Shown: positions 24,401 to 39,530 of the stretch, piece by piece
Layout: the number at the start of each line of letters is the position of its first letter
Position numbering within the stretch: the first letter of the stretch is position 1
DNA from: Tetracentron sinense
Lineage: Eukaryota; Streptophyta; Magnoliopsida; Trochodendrales; Trochodendraceae
NCBI GenBank assembly: GCA_015143295.1
Contig: CM026562.1
Span: 15,900,041 to 15,964,040, forward strand
Reading direction: 5' to 3'
Length of the DNA stretch: 64,000 nt
Translations under genes and position numbers: made by a program
The notes under the pieces: model-generated
The model's database searches: none
What the model was told of the DNA's origin: nothing
What the model saw: only the letters and a program-made list of their open reading frames with translations

Positions 24401-27400
24401 TTTGATCTAAATCATGTATTTCGATCAAACCTAAGTGTAGGAATTCGTTTCGATAGAATACGAGGTTGTTTGCCCGATTTAGGCACCGAGAGGCCGAAAT
24501 CCATAGTTAGAAAGTATACTTCGGCCTAAAAGTAAAAAAGCGCACTAATTCCAAACAGGGGGTCGGATTTCGAAGCTGTTTCTTCTAATGCTTGTATTTC
24601 ATCCAAACCTAAGCATGGGAATTCATTTCGATGGAATCCAAGGTTGCTAGCTCGATTTGGGCACCGAGAGCCCAAATTCATACTTAAAAAGTATACTTCG
24701 GCCTAAACGTAAAAAAGCACAGAAATTCCAAATCGGGGGTCGGATATCGATGTCGTTTCTTCTAACACCTGTATTTTGTCCAAACCTAAGTGTGGGAATT
24801 CGTTTGGATGGAATGAGAGGTCGTTTCTCCGATTTGGCCATCGAGACGTTTGACATCAAAACTTAGAAAGTATACTTCAGCCAAAACCTACCAATGTGCA
24901 CCAAATCGAAACCTGTGATCAGATTTCGATGTCATTTGTTCTAACTTGTGTATTTCGATCAAATCTAAGTGTAGGAATTCGTTTCGATGGAATACGAGGT
25001 CGTTTGCCCGAATTACGCTCCGAGAGGCCGAAATCTATACTTAGAAAGTATACTTCAGCCTAAAATAGCGAACAACGCGCAAGGAATCAAAACCTGAGAT
25101 CAGATTTCGATGTGATCTCTTCTAACACGTGTATTTCGATCCAACGTAACTGCGAGAATTCGTTTCAATAGAATCCGAGGCTGTTTGCCCGATTTGCGCA
25201 CCAAGAGGTTGAAACTCATGCTTAGAAAGTATACTTCATCCTAAACCTAAAAAGGTGCACCACGTCCAAACGGGGGTCAATTTTGATGCCATTTCTTCTA
25301 ATGCGTGTATCTCAACCCAACCTAAGTGTAAGAATTTGTTTCGATGGAATCCGAGTTCGTTTCCTAAATTTGGTCACTGAGAGGCGCGAAATTCATAACT
25401 AGAAAGCATACTTCGATCTAAACCTATAAACGCGCACCAAATCTAAACCTGTGATCGGATTTTGATGCCGATTCTTCTAAAGCGAGTATTTTGACCCAGC
25501 CTTAGTGTGGGAAATCGCTTCAAGGGATTCTGAGGCCGTTTACCTGATTTGCACACCAAGAGGCTGAAACTCATGCTTAGAAAGTATACCTCTTCCTAAA
25601 TCTTAAAAACTGCACCACATCCAAACCGGGGATCGGATTTTGATGCCTTTTCTTCTAATACGTATATCTTGACCCAACCTAAGTGTAAGAATTCGTTTCG
25701 ATGGAGTCCGAGTTCGTTTCCCCGATTTGGGTACCAAGAGGCCCGAAATTCATACTTAGAAAGTAAACTACGGCCTAAGCATACAAACGCGCCCCAAATC
25801 AAAACAAGTGATCAGATTTTGATGTCATTTGATCTAACTCATGTATTTTGATCAAACTTAAGTGTAGGAATTTGTTTCGATAGAATACGAGGTCGTTTGC
25901 CCAATTTACGGACCGAGAGGCCGAAATCCGTACTTAGAAAGTATACTTCGGCCTAAAAGTAAAAAAGCGCACTAATTCCAAACAGGGGGTTGGATTTCGA
26001 AGCTGTTTCTTCTAACGCTTGTATTTCAACCAAACCTAAGCATGAGAATTCATTTCGATGGAATCCAAGGTCGCTAGTTCGATTTGGGCACCGAGTGGCC
26101 GAAATTAATTCTTAGAAAGTATACTTCGGCCTAAACGTAAAAAAGAGCATAAATTCCAAATCGGGGGGTCAAATTTCGATGTCGTTTCTTCTAACACCTG
26201 TATTTAGACCAAACCTGAGTGTGGGAATTCGTTTCAATGGAATGCGAGATCGTTTCTCCGATTTGGGCACCGAGAGGTTTGACATCCAACCTTAGAAAGT
26301 ATACTTCAGCCAAAACCTACAAATGTGCACCAAATCTAAACCGATGGTCAAATTTTGATGTCGTTTCTTCTAACGCATGTATCTCGACCAAACCTAAGTT
26401 TGGGATTTCGTTTCGATGAAATCCGAGATCGGTTGCCCGATTTTCGCATCGAAGAGGCTCAAAATCCGTACTTAGAAAGTATACCTCGGCCTAAACCTAC
26501 AAACGCGGACCAAATCCAAACCTGTGATCAGATTTCGATGTCATTTCTTCTAACTCATGTATTTCGATCAAACCTAAGTGTAGGAATTCGTTTCGATAGA
26601 ATGCAAGGTCGTTTGCCCGATTTACGCACCGAGAGGCCGAAATCCATACTTAGAAAATATACTTCAGCCTAAAAAAGCGGGCAACGCGCAAGGAATCAAA
26701 ACCTGTGATCAGATTTCGATGTGATCTCTTCTAACGCATGTATTTCGATCCAACGTAAGTGTGAGAATTCGTGTCAATAGAATGCGAGGCCGTTTGCCCG
26801 ATTTGCGCACCAAGAGGCTGAAACTCATGCTTTGAAAGTTACTTCATCCTAAACCTAAAAAAGTGCACTACATCCAAACGGGGGGTAGGCTTTTGATGCC
26901 TTTTCTTTTAATGCGTGTATCTCGACCCAACCTAAGCGTAAGAATTCGTTTCGATGGAATCCGACTTCGTCTCCCCAATTTGGTCACCGAGAGGCCCGAA
27001 ATTCATACTTAGAAAGTAAACTTCGGCCTAAACCTACATACACTGACCAAATCCAAACCTATGAAGAGATTTCGATGTCATTTGTTCTAACGCGGGTAGT
27101 TTGATCCAACGTATGTGTGAGAATTCGTTTCAATAGAATCCGAGGCGTTTGCCCGAATTGCGCACCAAGAGGCTGAAACTCATGCTTAGAATGTATACTT
27201 CGTCCTAAACCTAAAAAAGTGCACCACATCCAAACCGGGGGTTGGATTTTGTTGCTGTTTCTTCCAATATGTGTATCTCGACCCATCCTAAGTGTAAGAA
27301 TTCGTTTCGATGGAATCCGAATTCGTTTCCCCGATTTGGGCATCGAGAGGCCCGAAATTCATACTTCGAAAGTAAACTTCAGCCTAAACATACAAACGTG

Positions 27401-30400
27401 CACCAAATCCCAACTCTTGACAGATTTCGATGTCATTTGTTCTAACTCATGTATTTCGGTCAAACCTATGTGTAGGAATTCGTTTCGATAGAATACGAGG
27501 TCGTTTGCCCGATTTACACACCGAGAGGCCAAAATCCATACTTAGAAAGTATATTCAGCCTAAAAAAGCGAACAACGCGCCAAGAATCAAAATCTGTGAT
27601 CAGATTTCGATGTGATCTCTTCTAACACGTGTATTTCGATCCAACGTAAGAGTGAGAATTCATTTCAATAGAATCCGAGGCCGTTTGCCCGATTTGCGCA
27701 CCAAAACGTTGAAACTCATGCTTTGAAAGTATACTTCGTCCTAAACCAAAAAAAGTGCACCACATCCAAACGGGGGGTCGGATTTTGATGCCGTTTCTTC
27801 TAATTCCCAACCTAAGTGTAAGAATTCGTTTCGATGGAATCCGAGTTCGTTTCCCCAATTTTGTTATCGAGAGGCCTGAAATTCATACTTAGAAAGTAAA
27901 CTTCGGCCTAAACCTACAAACGTGGACCAAATCCAAACCTGTGATGAGATTTCGATCTCATTTGTTCTAATGCGTGTATTTCGATCCAACGTAAGTGTGA
28001 GAATTCGTTTCAATAGAATCTGAGGCCGTTTGCCCGAATTGCGCACCAAGAGGCTGAAACACATGCTTAGAATGTATACTTCGTCCTAAACCTAAAAATG
28101 TGCACTACATCCAAACCGGGGGTCGGATTTTGATGTCGTTTCTTCCAATGCGTGTATCTCAACCCATCCTAAGTGTAAGAATTCGTTTCGATGTAATCCG
28201 AATTCGTTTCCCCGATTTGGGCACCGAGAGGCCCGAAATTCATACTTAGAAAGTAAACTTCGGCCTAAACATACGAACGCGTACCAAATCCGAACCTATG
28301 ATAGATTTCGATGTCATTTGTTCTAACTCATGTATTTCGATCAAACCTAAGTGTAGGAATTCGTTTCGATAGAATACGAGGTCGTTTGCCCGATTTATGC
28401 ACCGAGCGGCCAAAATCCATACTTAGAAAGTATACTTCGTCCTAAACCCAAAAAAGTGTACCACATCCAAACCGGGGGTCAGATTTTGATGCCGTGTCTT
28501 CTAACGCATGTATTTCGACCCAATCTAACTGTGAAAAATCGTTTCAATGGAATCCGAATTAGTTTGCCCGAATTTGGCTCCGAGAGGCCGAAATCCGTAC
28601 TTAGAAAGTATACTTCGGTATAAAAGTAAAAAAGCGTACTAATTCCGAATCGGGGGTCGGATTTTGATGTCGTTTCTTTTAACGCCTGTATTTCGACCAA
28701 ACCTGAGTGTTGGAATTCTTTTCGTTGGAATCCGAGTTCGTTTGCCCGATTTGGGCACCGAGAGCCCAAAATTCATGCTTACAAAGTATACTTCAGCCTA
28801 AACTTACAAACACGCACAGAATCCAAACCTGTGATAAGATTTCGATGTCATTTCTTGTAACGTGTGTATTTCAATCCAACCTAAGTGTGGGAATTCGTTT
28901 CGACAGAATTCGAGGGCGTTTGCTCGATTTGGGTACCGAGAGGCCTGAAATTCATAACTAGAAAGCATACTTCGGTCTAAACCTACAAACGCGCACCAAA
29001 TCTAAACCTGTGATCGGATTTCGATGCCGATTCTTCTAAAGCAAGTATTTCGACCCAGCCTTAGTGTGGGAAATCGTTTCAAAGGATTCTGGGGTCGTTT
29101 GCCCGATTTGGGCACCGAGACGCCTGAAATTTATATTTAGAAAGTCTACTTCGGGCAAAACTTACAAACGCGCACCAAATCAAGACCTGTGATCGGATTC
29201 CGTTGTCATTTGTTCTCTCACCAGTATTTCGACCAAACCTGAGTGTGGTAATTCATTTGGATGGAATGCCTGAAATTCATATTTAGAGAGTCTACTTCGG
29301 CCAAAACTTAAAAAAACGCGCACCAAATCTAAACCTGTGATCGGATTTCGTTGTCATTTGTTCTAACACCAGTATTTCAACCAAACCAGAGTGTGGGAAT
29401 TCGTTTGGATCGAATCCAAGGTTGTTACCCTGATTTGGCCACAGAGAGTCTCGATATCCATACTTAGAAAGAATACTTTAGCCTAAACCTAAAAACGAGC
29501 ACCAAATCCAAACAGGGGGTCGGATTTCGATGTCGTACTTCTAACACGTGTATTTCGACCCAACCTTAGTGTAGGAATTCGATTCGAAGATATCCGTGGT
29601 TGTTTACCCAATTGGCGCACGGAGAAGCCGAAATCCATACTTAGAAAATATACTTCGGCCTAAACGGAAAAAAGCACTCCAATTCCAAACCAGGGATCGG
29701 ATTTTGATGTTCCTTCTTCAAACACACATATTTCGACCATACCTAATTGTGGGAATTCATTTCAATGGAATCTGAGGCCGTTCACTGGATTTGGGCACCA
29801 AGAAGCTCGAAATTCATACTTAGAAAGTACACTTCGGCCTAAAAAAAGAACAACACGCAAGGAATCAAAACCTGTTATCAGATTTCGATGTGATTTCTTC
29901 TAACGCGTGTATTTCAATCCAACTTAAGTGTGAGAATTCGTTTCAATAGAATCTGAGGCTGTTTGCCCGGTTTGAGCACCAAGAGGTTGAAACTCATGGT
30001 TAGAAAGTATACTTCGTCCAAAACCTAAAAAAGTGCACCACATCCAAACCGGGGGTCGAATTTTGATGCAATTTCTTCTAATGCATGTATCTTGACCCAA
30101 CCTAAGTGTAAGCATTCATTTGATTGGAATCCGAGTTTGTTTCCCAAATTTGGGCACCGAGAGGCCCAAAACTCAAACTTAGAAAGTAGACTTCGGCCTA
30201 AACCTACAAACGCGCACCAAATCCAAACCTATGATCAGATCTCGTTGTGACTTCTTCTAACGCGTGTATTTCGGTTCAACGTAAGGGTGAGAATTCATTT
30301 TAGTAGAATCCGAGGCCGTTTTCCCGAATTGCGCACCAAGAGGCTCAAACTCATGCTTAGAATGTATTCTTCGTCCTAAACCTAAAAAAGGGCACCACAT

Positions 30401-33400
30401 CCAAACCGGGGGTCGGATTTTGATGCCGTTTCTTCCAATGCGTGTATCTCGACCCATCTGAAGTGTAAGAATTCGTTTCGATGGAATCCAACTTCGTTTC
30501 CCCGATTTGGGCACCAAGAAGCCCGAAATTCATACTTTGAAAGTAAACTTCAGCCTAAACATACAAACGCGCACCAAATCCAAACTTGTGACAGATTTTG
30601 ATGTCATTTGTTCTAACTCATGTATTTCGATCAAACCTAAGTGTAGGAATTCGTTTCGATAGAATAGGAGATCGTTTGCCCGATTTACGCACCAAGAGGC
30701 CGAAATCCGTACTTAGAAAGTATACTTCGGCCTAAAACTAAAAAAGCGAACTAATTCCAAACAGGGGGTCGGATTTCGAAGTCGTTTCTTCTATCGCTTG
30801 TATTTCAACCAAAACCTAAGCATGGGAATTCATTTCGATGGAATCCAAGGTCGCTAGCTCGATTTGGGCACCGAGAGGCCGAAATTAATTTTAGAAAGTA
30901 TACTTCGGCCTAAACGTAAAAAAGCGGATAAATTCCAAATCAAAGGTCGGATATCGATTTAGGCCAAACCTGAGTGTGGGAATTCATTTCAATGGAATGC
31001 AAGATCGTTTCTCCGATTCGGGCACCGAGAGGTTTGACATCCAAACTTAGAAAGTATACTTCAGCCAAAACCTACAAATGTGCACCAAATCTAAACTGAG
31101 GGTCAAATTTTGATGTTGTTTCTTTTAACGCATGTATCTCGACCAAACCTAAGTGTGGGATTTCGTTTCGATGGAATCCGAGATCGTTTGCCCGATTTTC
31201 GCATCGAGAGGCTCAAAATCCGTACTTAAAAAGTATACCTCGGCCTAAACCTACAAACGCGGACCAAATCCAAACCTGTGATCAGATTTCGATGTCATTT
31301 GTTCTAACTCATGTATTTCGATCAAACCTAAGTATAGGAATTCGTTCCGATAGAATACGAGGTCGTTTGCCCGATTTACGCACTGAGAGGCCGAAATCCA
31401 TACTTAGAAAATACACTTCAGCCTAAAAAAATCGGACAACGCGAAAGGAATCAAAACCTGTGATCAGATTTCGATGTGATCTCTTCTAACCCGTGTATTT
31501 CGACCCAACGTAAGTGTGAGAATTCGTGTCAATAGAATGCGAGGCCGTTTTCCCGATTTGCGAACCAAGAGGCTGAAACTCATGCTTTGAAAGTATACTT
31601 CATCCTAGACCTAAAAAAGTGCACCACATCCAAATGGGGGGTCGGCTTTTGATGCCTTTTCTTCTAATGCATGTATCTCGACCCAACCTAAGTGTAAGAA
31701 TTTGTTTCGATGGAATCCGAGTTCGTCACCCCAATTTGATCACCGAGAGGCCCGAAATTCATACTTAGAAAGTAAACTTCGGCCTAAACCTACAAACGCG
31801 CACCAAATCCAAACCTATGAAGAGATTTCGATGTCATTTGTTCTAACGCATGTATTTCGATCCAACGTATGTGTGAGAATTGGTCTCAATAGAATCCGAG
31901 GCATTTGCCCGAATTGCGCACCAAGAGGCTGAAACTATGCTTAGAATGTATACTTTCGTCCTAAACCTAAAAAAGTGCACCACATCCAAACCGGGGGTCG
32001 GATTTTGATGCCATTTCTTCCAATGCGTGTATCTCAACCCATCCTAAGTGTAAGAATTCGTTTCGATGGAATCCGACTTCGTTTCCCCGATTTGGGCTCC
32101 GAGAGGCCCAAATCCGTACTTAGAAAGTATACTTCGGTAGAAACGTAAAAAAGCGTACCAATTCCAACTCAGGGGTCGGATTTTGATGTCGTTTCTTTTA
32201 ACGCCTGTATTTTGACAAAAAATGAGTGTTGGAATTCAATTCGTTGGAATCCGAGTTCGTTTGCCCGATTTGGGCACCGAGAGGCCCAAAATTCATGCTT
32301 ACAAAGTATACTTCGGCCTAAACTTACAAACACGCACAGAATCCAAACCTGTGATAAATTTCAATGTCATTTCTTCTAACATATGTATTTCAATCCAACC
32401 TAAGTGTGGGAATTCGTTTCGACAGAATCCGAGTGTGTTTGCTCGATTTGCGAACCGAGAGGCCCGAAATTCATAACTTGAAAGCATACTTCGGTCTAAA
32501 CCTACAAACGCGAACCAAATTTAAACCTGTAATCCGATTTCGATGCCGATTCTTCTAAAGTGTGTATTTTGACCCAGCCTTAGTGTGGGAAATCATTTCA
32601 ATGGATTCCGAGGCCGTTTGCCTGATTTGACAACCAAGTGGCCGAAACTCATGCTTAGAAAGTGTACTTCCTAATCTAAAAAAGTGCACCACATCCAGAC
32701 CGGGGATCGGATTTTGATGCCATTTCTTCTAATGCGTATATCTCGTCCCAACCTAAGTGTTAGAATTCGTTTCGATGGAATCTGAGTTCGTTTCCCCGAT
32801 TTGGGTACCACGAGCCCCGAAATTCATACTTAGAAAGTTAACTTCGGCCAAAACCTACAAACGCTCACCAAGTCCAATGTTGTGATCAGATTTCGATGTC
32901 ATTTGATCTAACTCATGTATTTCGATCAAACCTAAATGTTGGAATTCGTTTTGATAGAATACGAGGTCGTTTGCCCGATTTACGCACTGAGAGGCCGAAA
33001 TCCATACTTAGAAAGTATACTTCGTCCTAAAAGTAAAAAAGCGCACTAATTCCAAACAGGGGGTCGGATTTCGAAGCCGTTTCTTCTAACGCTTGTATTT
33101 CAACCAAACCTAAGCATGAGAATTCATTTTCATGGAATCCAAGGTTGCTAGCTCGATTTTGGCACCGAGAGGCCGAAATTCATACTTAGAAAGTATACTT
33201 CGGCCTAAACATAAAAAAGCGCAGAAATTCCAAATCGGGGTCGGATATCGATGTCGTTTCATCTAACACCTGTATTTTGACCAAACCTGAGTGTGGGAAT
33301 TCATTTCAATGGAATGCGAGGTCATTTCTCCGATTTGAGCACCGAGAGGTTTGACATCAAAACATAGAAAGTATACTTCAGCAAAAACCTACAAATGCGC

Positions 33401-36400
33401 ACCAAATCTAAACCGATGGTCAAATTTTGATGTCGTTTCTTCTAACGCATGTATCTCGACCAAACCTAAGTGTGGGATTTCGTTTCGATTGAATCCGAGA
33501 TCATTTGCCCAATTTTGGCATCGAGAGGCTCAAAATCCGTACTTAGAAAGCATACATCGGCCTAAACCAACAAACATGCACCAAATCCAAACCTGTGATC
33601 AGATTTCGATGTCATTTGTTGTAACTCATGTATTTCGATCAAACCTAAGTGTAGGAATTCATTTCGATAGAATACGAGGTCGTTTGCCCGATTTACGCAC
33701 CGAGAGGCCGAAATCTATAATTAGAAAGTATACTTCAGCCTAAAAAAGTGAACAACGCGCAAGGAATGAAAACCTGTGATCAAATTTTTATGTGATCTCT
33801 TCTAACGCGTGTATTTCGATCCAACGTAAGTGTGAGAATTTTTTTCAATAGAATGCGAGGCCGTTTGCCTGATTTGCGCACCAAGAGGCTGAAACTCATG
33901 CTTGGAAAGTATACATCATCCTAAACCTAAAAAAGTGCACCACATCCAAACAGGGGGTCGGATTTTGATGCCGTTTCTTCTAATTCGTGTATCGAGCCAG
34001 ACCTAAGTGTAAGAATTCATTTCGATGGAATCCGAGTTCGGCTCCCCAATTTGGTCACCAAGAGGCCCGAAATTCATACTTAGAAAGTAAACTTCGGCCT
34101 AAACCTACAAACGCGGACAAAATCCAAACCTGTGATGAGATTTCGATGTCATTTGTTCTAACGCGTGTATTTGATCCAACGTAAGTGTGAGAATTCATTT
34201 CAATAGAATCCGAGGCGTTTGCACGAATTGCGCACCAAGAGGCACTCATGCTTAGAATGTATACTTCGTCCTAAACCTAAAAAAGTGCACCACATCCAAA
34301 CCGGGGGTCGGATTTTGATGCCGTTTCTTCCAAAGAGTGTATCTCGACCCATCCTAAGTGTAAGAATTCGTTTCGATGGAATCCGACTTCGTTTCCCAGA
34401 TTTGGGTACCGAGAGGCCCGAAATTCATACTTAGGAAGTAAACTTCAGCCTAAACATACAAACACGCACCAAATCCAAACCTGTGATAGATTTCGATGCC
34501 ATTTCTTCAAACTCATGTATTTCTGTCAAACCTAAGCGTAGGAATTCGTTTTGATGGAAATGGAGGTCGTTTGCCCGATTTACGCACCGAGAGGCCGAAA
34601 TCCATACTTAAAAAGTATACTTCATCCTAAACCTAAAAAAGTGTACCACATCCAAACTGGGGGTCAGATTTTTGATGCCCCGATTTGGGTACCGAGAGGC
34701 CCAAAATTCATACTTAGAAAGTAAACTTCGACCCAAACCTACAAACGCGAACCAAATCAAAATCTTTGATCAGATTTCGATGTCATTTCATCTAACTCGT
34801 GTATTTCGATCAAACCTAAGTGTAGGAATTCGTTTCAATAGAATACGAGGTCGTTTGCCCGATTTAGGCACCGAGAGGCCGAAATCCATACTTAGGAAGT
34901 ATACTTCGGCCTAAACGTAAAAAAGCGCACTAATTCCAAGCCGGGGGTCGGATTTCGAAGCGATTTCTTCTAACGCTTGTATTTCAACCAAACCAAAGTG
35001 TGGGAATTCATTTCAATGGAATCTAAGCTCGCTAGCTCGATTTGGGCCCCGAGAGGCCGAAATTCATACTCAGAAAGTATACATCGATGTCGTTTCTTCT
35101 AAAACCTGTATTTGGACCAAACCTGAGTGTGAGAATTCGTTTCGATGGAATGCAATATCGTTTCTCCGATTTGGCCAGCGAGAGGTTTGACTTCCATACT
35201 TAGAAAGTATACTTCAGCCAAAACCTACAAATGTGCACCAAATCTAAACCGAGGGTCAAATTTCGATGTCGTTTCTTCAAACGCATGTATCTCAACCATC
35301 CCTAAGTGTGGGATTTCATTTCGATGGAATCCGAAATCGTTTGCCAAATTTTGGCATCGAGAGGCTCAAAATCCGTACTTAGAAAGTATACCTCGGCCTA
35401 AACCTACTAACGCACACCAAATCCAAACATGTGGTCTGATTTCGATGTCATTTTTGTTCTAACTCGTGTATTTCGATTAAACCTAAGTGTAGGAAATCGT
35501 TTCAATAGAATACGAGGTTGTTTGCCCGATTTACGAACCGAAAGGCTGAAATCCATACTTAAAAAGCATACTTCAGCCTAAAAAAGCGAACAACGCGCAA
35601 GGAATCAAAACCTGTGATCAGATTTTGTTGTGATTTTTGCTCACACGTGTATTTCGATCCAACGTAAGTGTGAGAATTCGTTTCAATAGAATCCGAGGCC
35701 ATTTGCCCGAATTGCGCACCAAGAGGCTGAAACTCATGCTTAGAACGTATACTTCGTCCTAAACCTAAAAATGTGCACCACATCCAAACTGGGGGTCGGA
35801 TTTTGATTCCGTTTCTTCCAATGCGTGTTTCTTGACCCATCCTAAGTGTAAGAATTCGTTTCGATGGAATCCGAGTTCGTTTCCCCGATTTGGGCACCGA
35901 GAGGCCCGAATTCATACTTAGAAAGTAAACCTCAGCCAAAACCTACAAACGCGCACCAAATCCAAACCTATGAGAAATTTCGATGTCATTTGTTAACTCA
36001 TGTATTTCGATCAAACCTAAGTGTTGTAATTAGTTTCGATAGAATACAAGGTCGTTTGCCCGATTTACGCACCAAGAGGCCGAAATCCATACTTAAAAAC
36101 TATACTTCGTCCTAACCCTAAAAAAGTGTACCACATCCAAACCGGAGGTCAGATTTTGATGCCGTATCTTCTAACGCATGTATTTCGACCCAATCTAACT
36201 GTGAAAAATCGTATTTTCATGTCGTTTCTTCTAACACCTGTATTTAAACCAAACATGAGTGTTGGAATTCGCGTTCGGTTGCCTGATTTGGGCACCGAGA
36301 GGCCCAAATTTCATGCTTACATAGTGTACTTCGGCCTAAACTTACAAACACGCACAAAATACAAACCTGTGATAAGATTTCGATGTCATTTCTTCTAACG

Positions 36401-37057
36401 TGTGTATTTCAATTCAACCTAAGTGTGGGATATCGTTTCGATAGAATCCAAGGGCGGTTGCTCGATTTGGGAACAATGAGGCCCAAAATTCATAACTAGA
36501 AAGCATACTTCGGTCTAAACCTACAAACGCGCACCAAATCTAAACCTGTGATCGGATTTCGATGCCGATTCTTCTAAAGCGAGTATTTCGACCCAGCCTT
36601 AGTGTGGGAAATCGTTTCAATGGATTCCGGGGTCGTTTGCCCGAATTGGGCACCGAGACGCTTGAAATTCATATTTTGAAAGTCTACTTTGGCCAAAACT
36701 TATAAACACGCACGAAATCTAGTCCTGTGATCGGATTTCAATGTCATTTGTTCTAACGCCAGTATTTCGACCTAACCTGAGTGTGGGAATTTGTTTGGAT
36801 AGAATGCCTGAAATTCATATTTAGAAAGTCTACTTCGGCCAAAACTTAAAAACGCGCACCAAATCAAAACCTACGATCGGATTTTGATGTCATTTATTCT
36901 AACGCCAATATTTCGACCAAACTTGAGTGTGGGAAATCGTTTGGATGGAATTTGAGGACGTTACCCCGATTTGGGCACTGGGAGGCTCGAAATCGATACT
37001 TAGAAAGTACACTTTGGCATGAACCTAAAAATACGCACCAAATCCAAACAGGGGGTC
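21434..37057. repeat. Largest satellite array block, 15.6 kb
   Basis: About 87 monomers of 178-180 bp. Short-monomer type near 21836, 29259 and 36803. A monomer type marked by gaggtttgacatc recurs near 23239, 24848, 26277, 31032, 33349 and 35184, so parts of this block have shorter periods (1609 and 1429 bp, about nine and eight monomers) from local expansion. Monomer types with gcgtttgctcgatttggg mark the turn of the 3-kb unit near 28915, 32430 and 36455. It ends at the target duplication GGGTC of the complete LTR element. No gene, RNA gene or other insertion is seen. Confidence 0.93.
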
Positions 37058-39000
37058 TGTCGCGACCCAAAACCCACCCTAGGAGTTAGAGTGAACTTTG
37101 GACGACTAATCATGGCTTACATGACTTGCTTGACAAACCAACCTATAAAAACCCACAGAGCATATACAATAGAGGATATAAGCAGCGGAAACATACTCTA
37201 ACATAGCACAACGGAAGTCTAAACAAACCTCTATGTATATACGAATCCAAGTTTATACAAAAGGAATCCAAAAGAAAGTGCGAACAGACCCGCCAAAATA
37301 CATGGATATAATCACTCATGCTCACCCACAGCTAATCCACTCAGAATCTAACACCACCTACTGATAACCCTCTACGGGAGGTTCCTCAAAAGGTTCCTCG
37401 ACGTACTCCTCCTCCACCCATGGACCAGGAGCACAAAAATCAAATGGAGCAGCAGCTCCCTCAGAACCTGCCGACATAAGAAGTACGGCTGAGCATGGAA
37501 TACTCAGCGGGTACTAAGCACTAACCAACAGTCATAGCATACGGATAGCATACATAAAGCAGGAAACAATTCACGCATATAAAGCAGGAGCCATCAATAT
37601 CATAACAAGGAAATAAGGCAATTTATAATCATGCTTGCATTTCATGAAAAGCCGATAACACCCTTAAAAACACCGTGCACTTGACTTGACTGAAAATACC
37701 ATTTCCGTGCTTGAAAACTTGTCATGTTTGTCTTATCTTATCGTATCATGCGTGCCATGTGTGTCATGCCATGTCATGCTTGCTTGGAAAAGTAAACTAC
37801 TTGTGAGGGAAGGGAGATCCTTCTTCCTAAATGCCCATGCTTGTCATGTCATGTATCATTCTTGCTTGTTCGGAAAAGTAATCTACTTGTGAGGGAAGGG
37901 AGACCCTTCTTCCTAGAATGCTCATGCTTGTCATGCCGTGTCATGTCATGCTTGTTTCATGCTTGGAAAAGTAAACTACTTGTGACGGAAGGGAGACCCT
38001 TCTTTCTAAACGCTCATGTCATGTCCTTTCACTTGTGAGATGTACTTGCGAGGGAAGGGAAACCCTTCTTATGATAATGCATGATTGACTTGTCCTTGCC
38101 AAGAGCGAGGTAAAACATATCGTAGGATATGTCTCGCCTCTAACCATGTTCTTGAAAACCTCGATAAATCATGTCATGCATGCCGTGCTCGTGGGAAGCG
38201 TGTACATACTTGCATTTAAATTTAAATATGACATTTGGGTAATTTCACAACACATATAACATCAATGATTGAGCAATGTAATATTCATATCATTTAGGGA
38301 AAGCAAGAAAACACACTATCATAGGCCCTAGCAATATCCATAATTTATTAGGCATGCATTTCCTAATTTACAACTCACTTTATTCACCTTGGCATTTCAT
38401 CAAACATAGTGTGTTCATTATTCATTATTCATTTAAACCTAAATCATGTTTTTCTAGGTGGGTTATGCTCACATCACACTCGTATGTTCATTATTAGTAC
38501 AATGCCCTTTCCAATTCATTCATCACATCATCCACACGGCATCCATTCGCCAATATCCACCTCCATTCACCATTCACAACCATCCATCTCATAGCACATG
38601 TGTAAATGAAAGAAAATCAAAAGAAATAAAGGGAGAAGAGGAACTATAAGTAGGAGGGTAGCAAGAAGTACCGACCTTGAAGAAATGAGGAAGAAATCCC
38701 CTTTCCAAAACGACTGTGTAGCTGCTGCCCTAGCTTGGAAAACGCTCTCCACGAGTGCTTGAGCCGAGATCTTGGAGAAGAGCCGAGCTTGAAGTGATCT
38801 AGGGTCTCAAACCCCTTTGATTTCTCTTCCAAAGACAAGCCCTAGGTTGGAATCGCCTTCTCCCCTTTCTCCTATTCTCTCAAACTCTCTAAGTGTTGAA
38901 TGATGCCCTAAAGGCTCGGGTTAAACTCTTAAGGTAAGAGTAAACCGACCAAAAGACCATAATACCCTTACTGAAATTTCTGCAAAAACGCGAGTGCTGA

Positions 39001-39262
39001 ACTCGTTGTGCTGTGAACAGTGCCTAACACGTTGTGCTGTGAACAGTGCCAAACACGTTGTGCTGTGAATAATGCCAAACACGTTGTGCTGTGAATAGTG
39101 CCGAACACGTTGTGCTGTGAACAGTGCCACACACGTTGTGCTGTGAATAGTGCCGAACACGTTGTGCTGTGAATAGTGCCACACACGTTGTGCTGTGAAT
39201 AGTGCCGAACACGTTGTGCTGTGAATAGTGCCGAACACGTTGTCCGTTGTGAAGGGTGCCAA
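39001..39262. repeat. 26-bp minisatellite in the 3' LTR, ten copies
   Basis: cgttgtgctgtgaacagtgc-type units start at 39004 and then every 26 bp to 39238. Single-base variants alternate (aacagtgcc, aatagtgcc, cacac or gaaca joints). This occupies the place that holds GATC palindromes in the other LTRs of the family. Further down, looser cgttgt/acaacg words continue to about 39425. Confidence 0.92.
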
Positions 39263-39443
39263 ACCCATTGTCACGTTGTGTTGTGCATAGTGCTGAACAC
39301 GTTGTCCGTTGTCTTATGTACAACGTGCCCGTTGTGAGCTATACAACGTACCCGTTGTGAGCTGTACAACGTACCCGTTGTCTGTTACACAACGGATGCA
39401 CAACGTATACGTTATCAGAGTACGTTGTGTATGCGTTGTCTGT

Positions 39444-39530
39444 GCCTTCCGAGCTACGTCCTTAGCGCCTTCCGAGCTACGTCCTTAGCGCCTTCCGAGC
39501 TACGTCCTTAGTGCCTTCCGAGCTACTATT
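39444..39530. repeat. 23-bp tandem repeat, four copies, in the 3' LTR
   Basis: gccttccgagctacgtcctt starts at 39444, 39467, 39490 and 39513, exactly 23 bp apart. The 5' LTR has the same repeat at about 47264-47345. Confidence 0.9.

Noticed and set aside
39001..39262. CRISPR-like look of the 26-bp direct repeats
   Set aside because: Units follow directly without unique spacers, lie inside both LTRs, and the genome is a plant's.
38921..39274. Minus-strand open frame with repeated FTAQRVWHYSQHNV words
   Set aside because: Product of the 26-bp minisatellite; present in several frames and not conserved in other LTRs.
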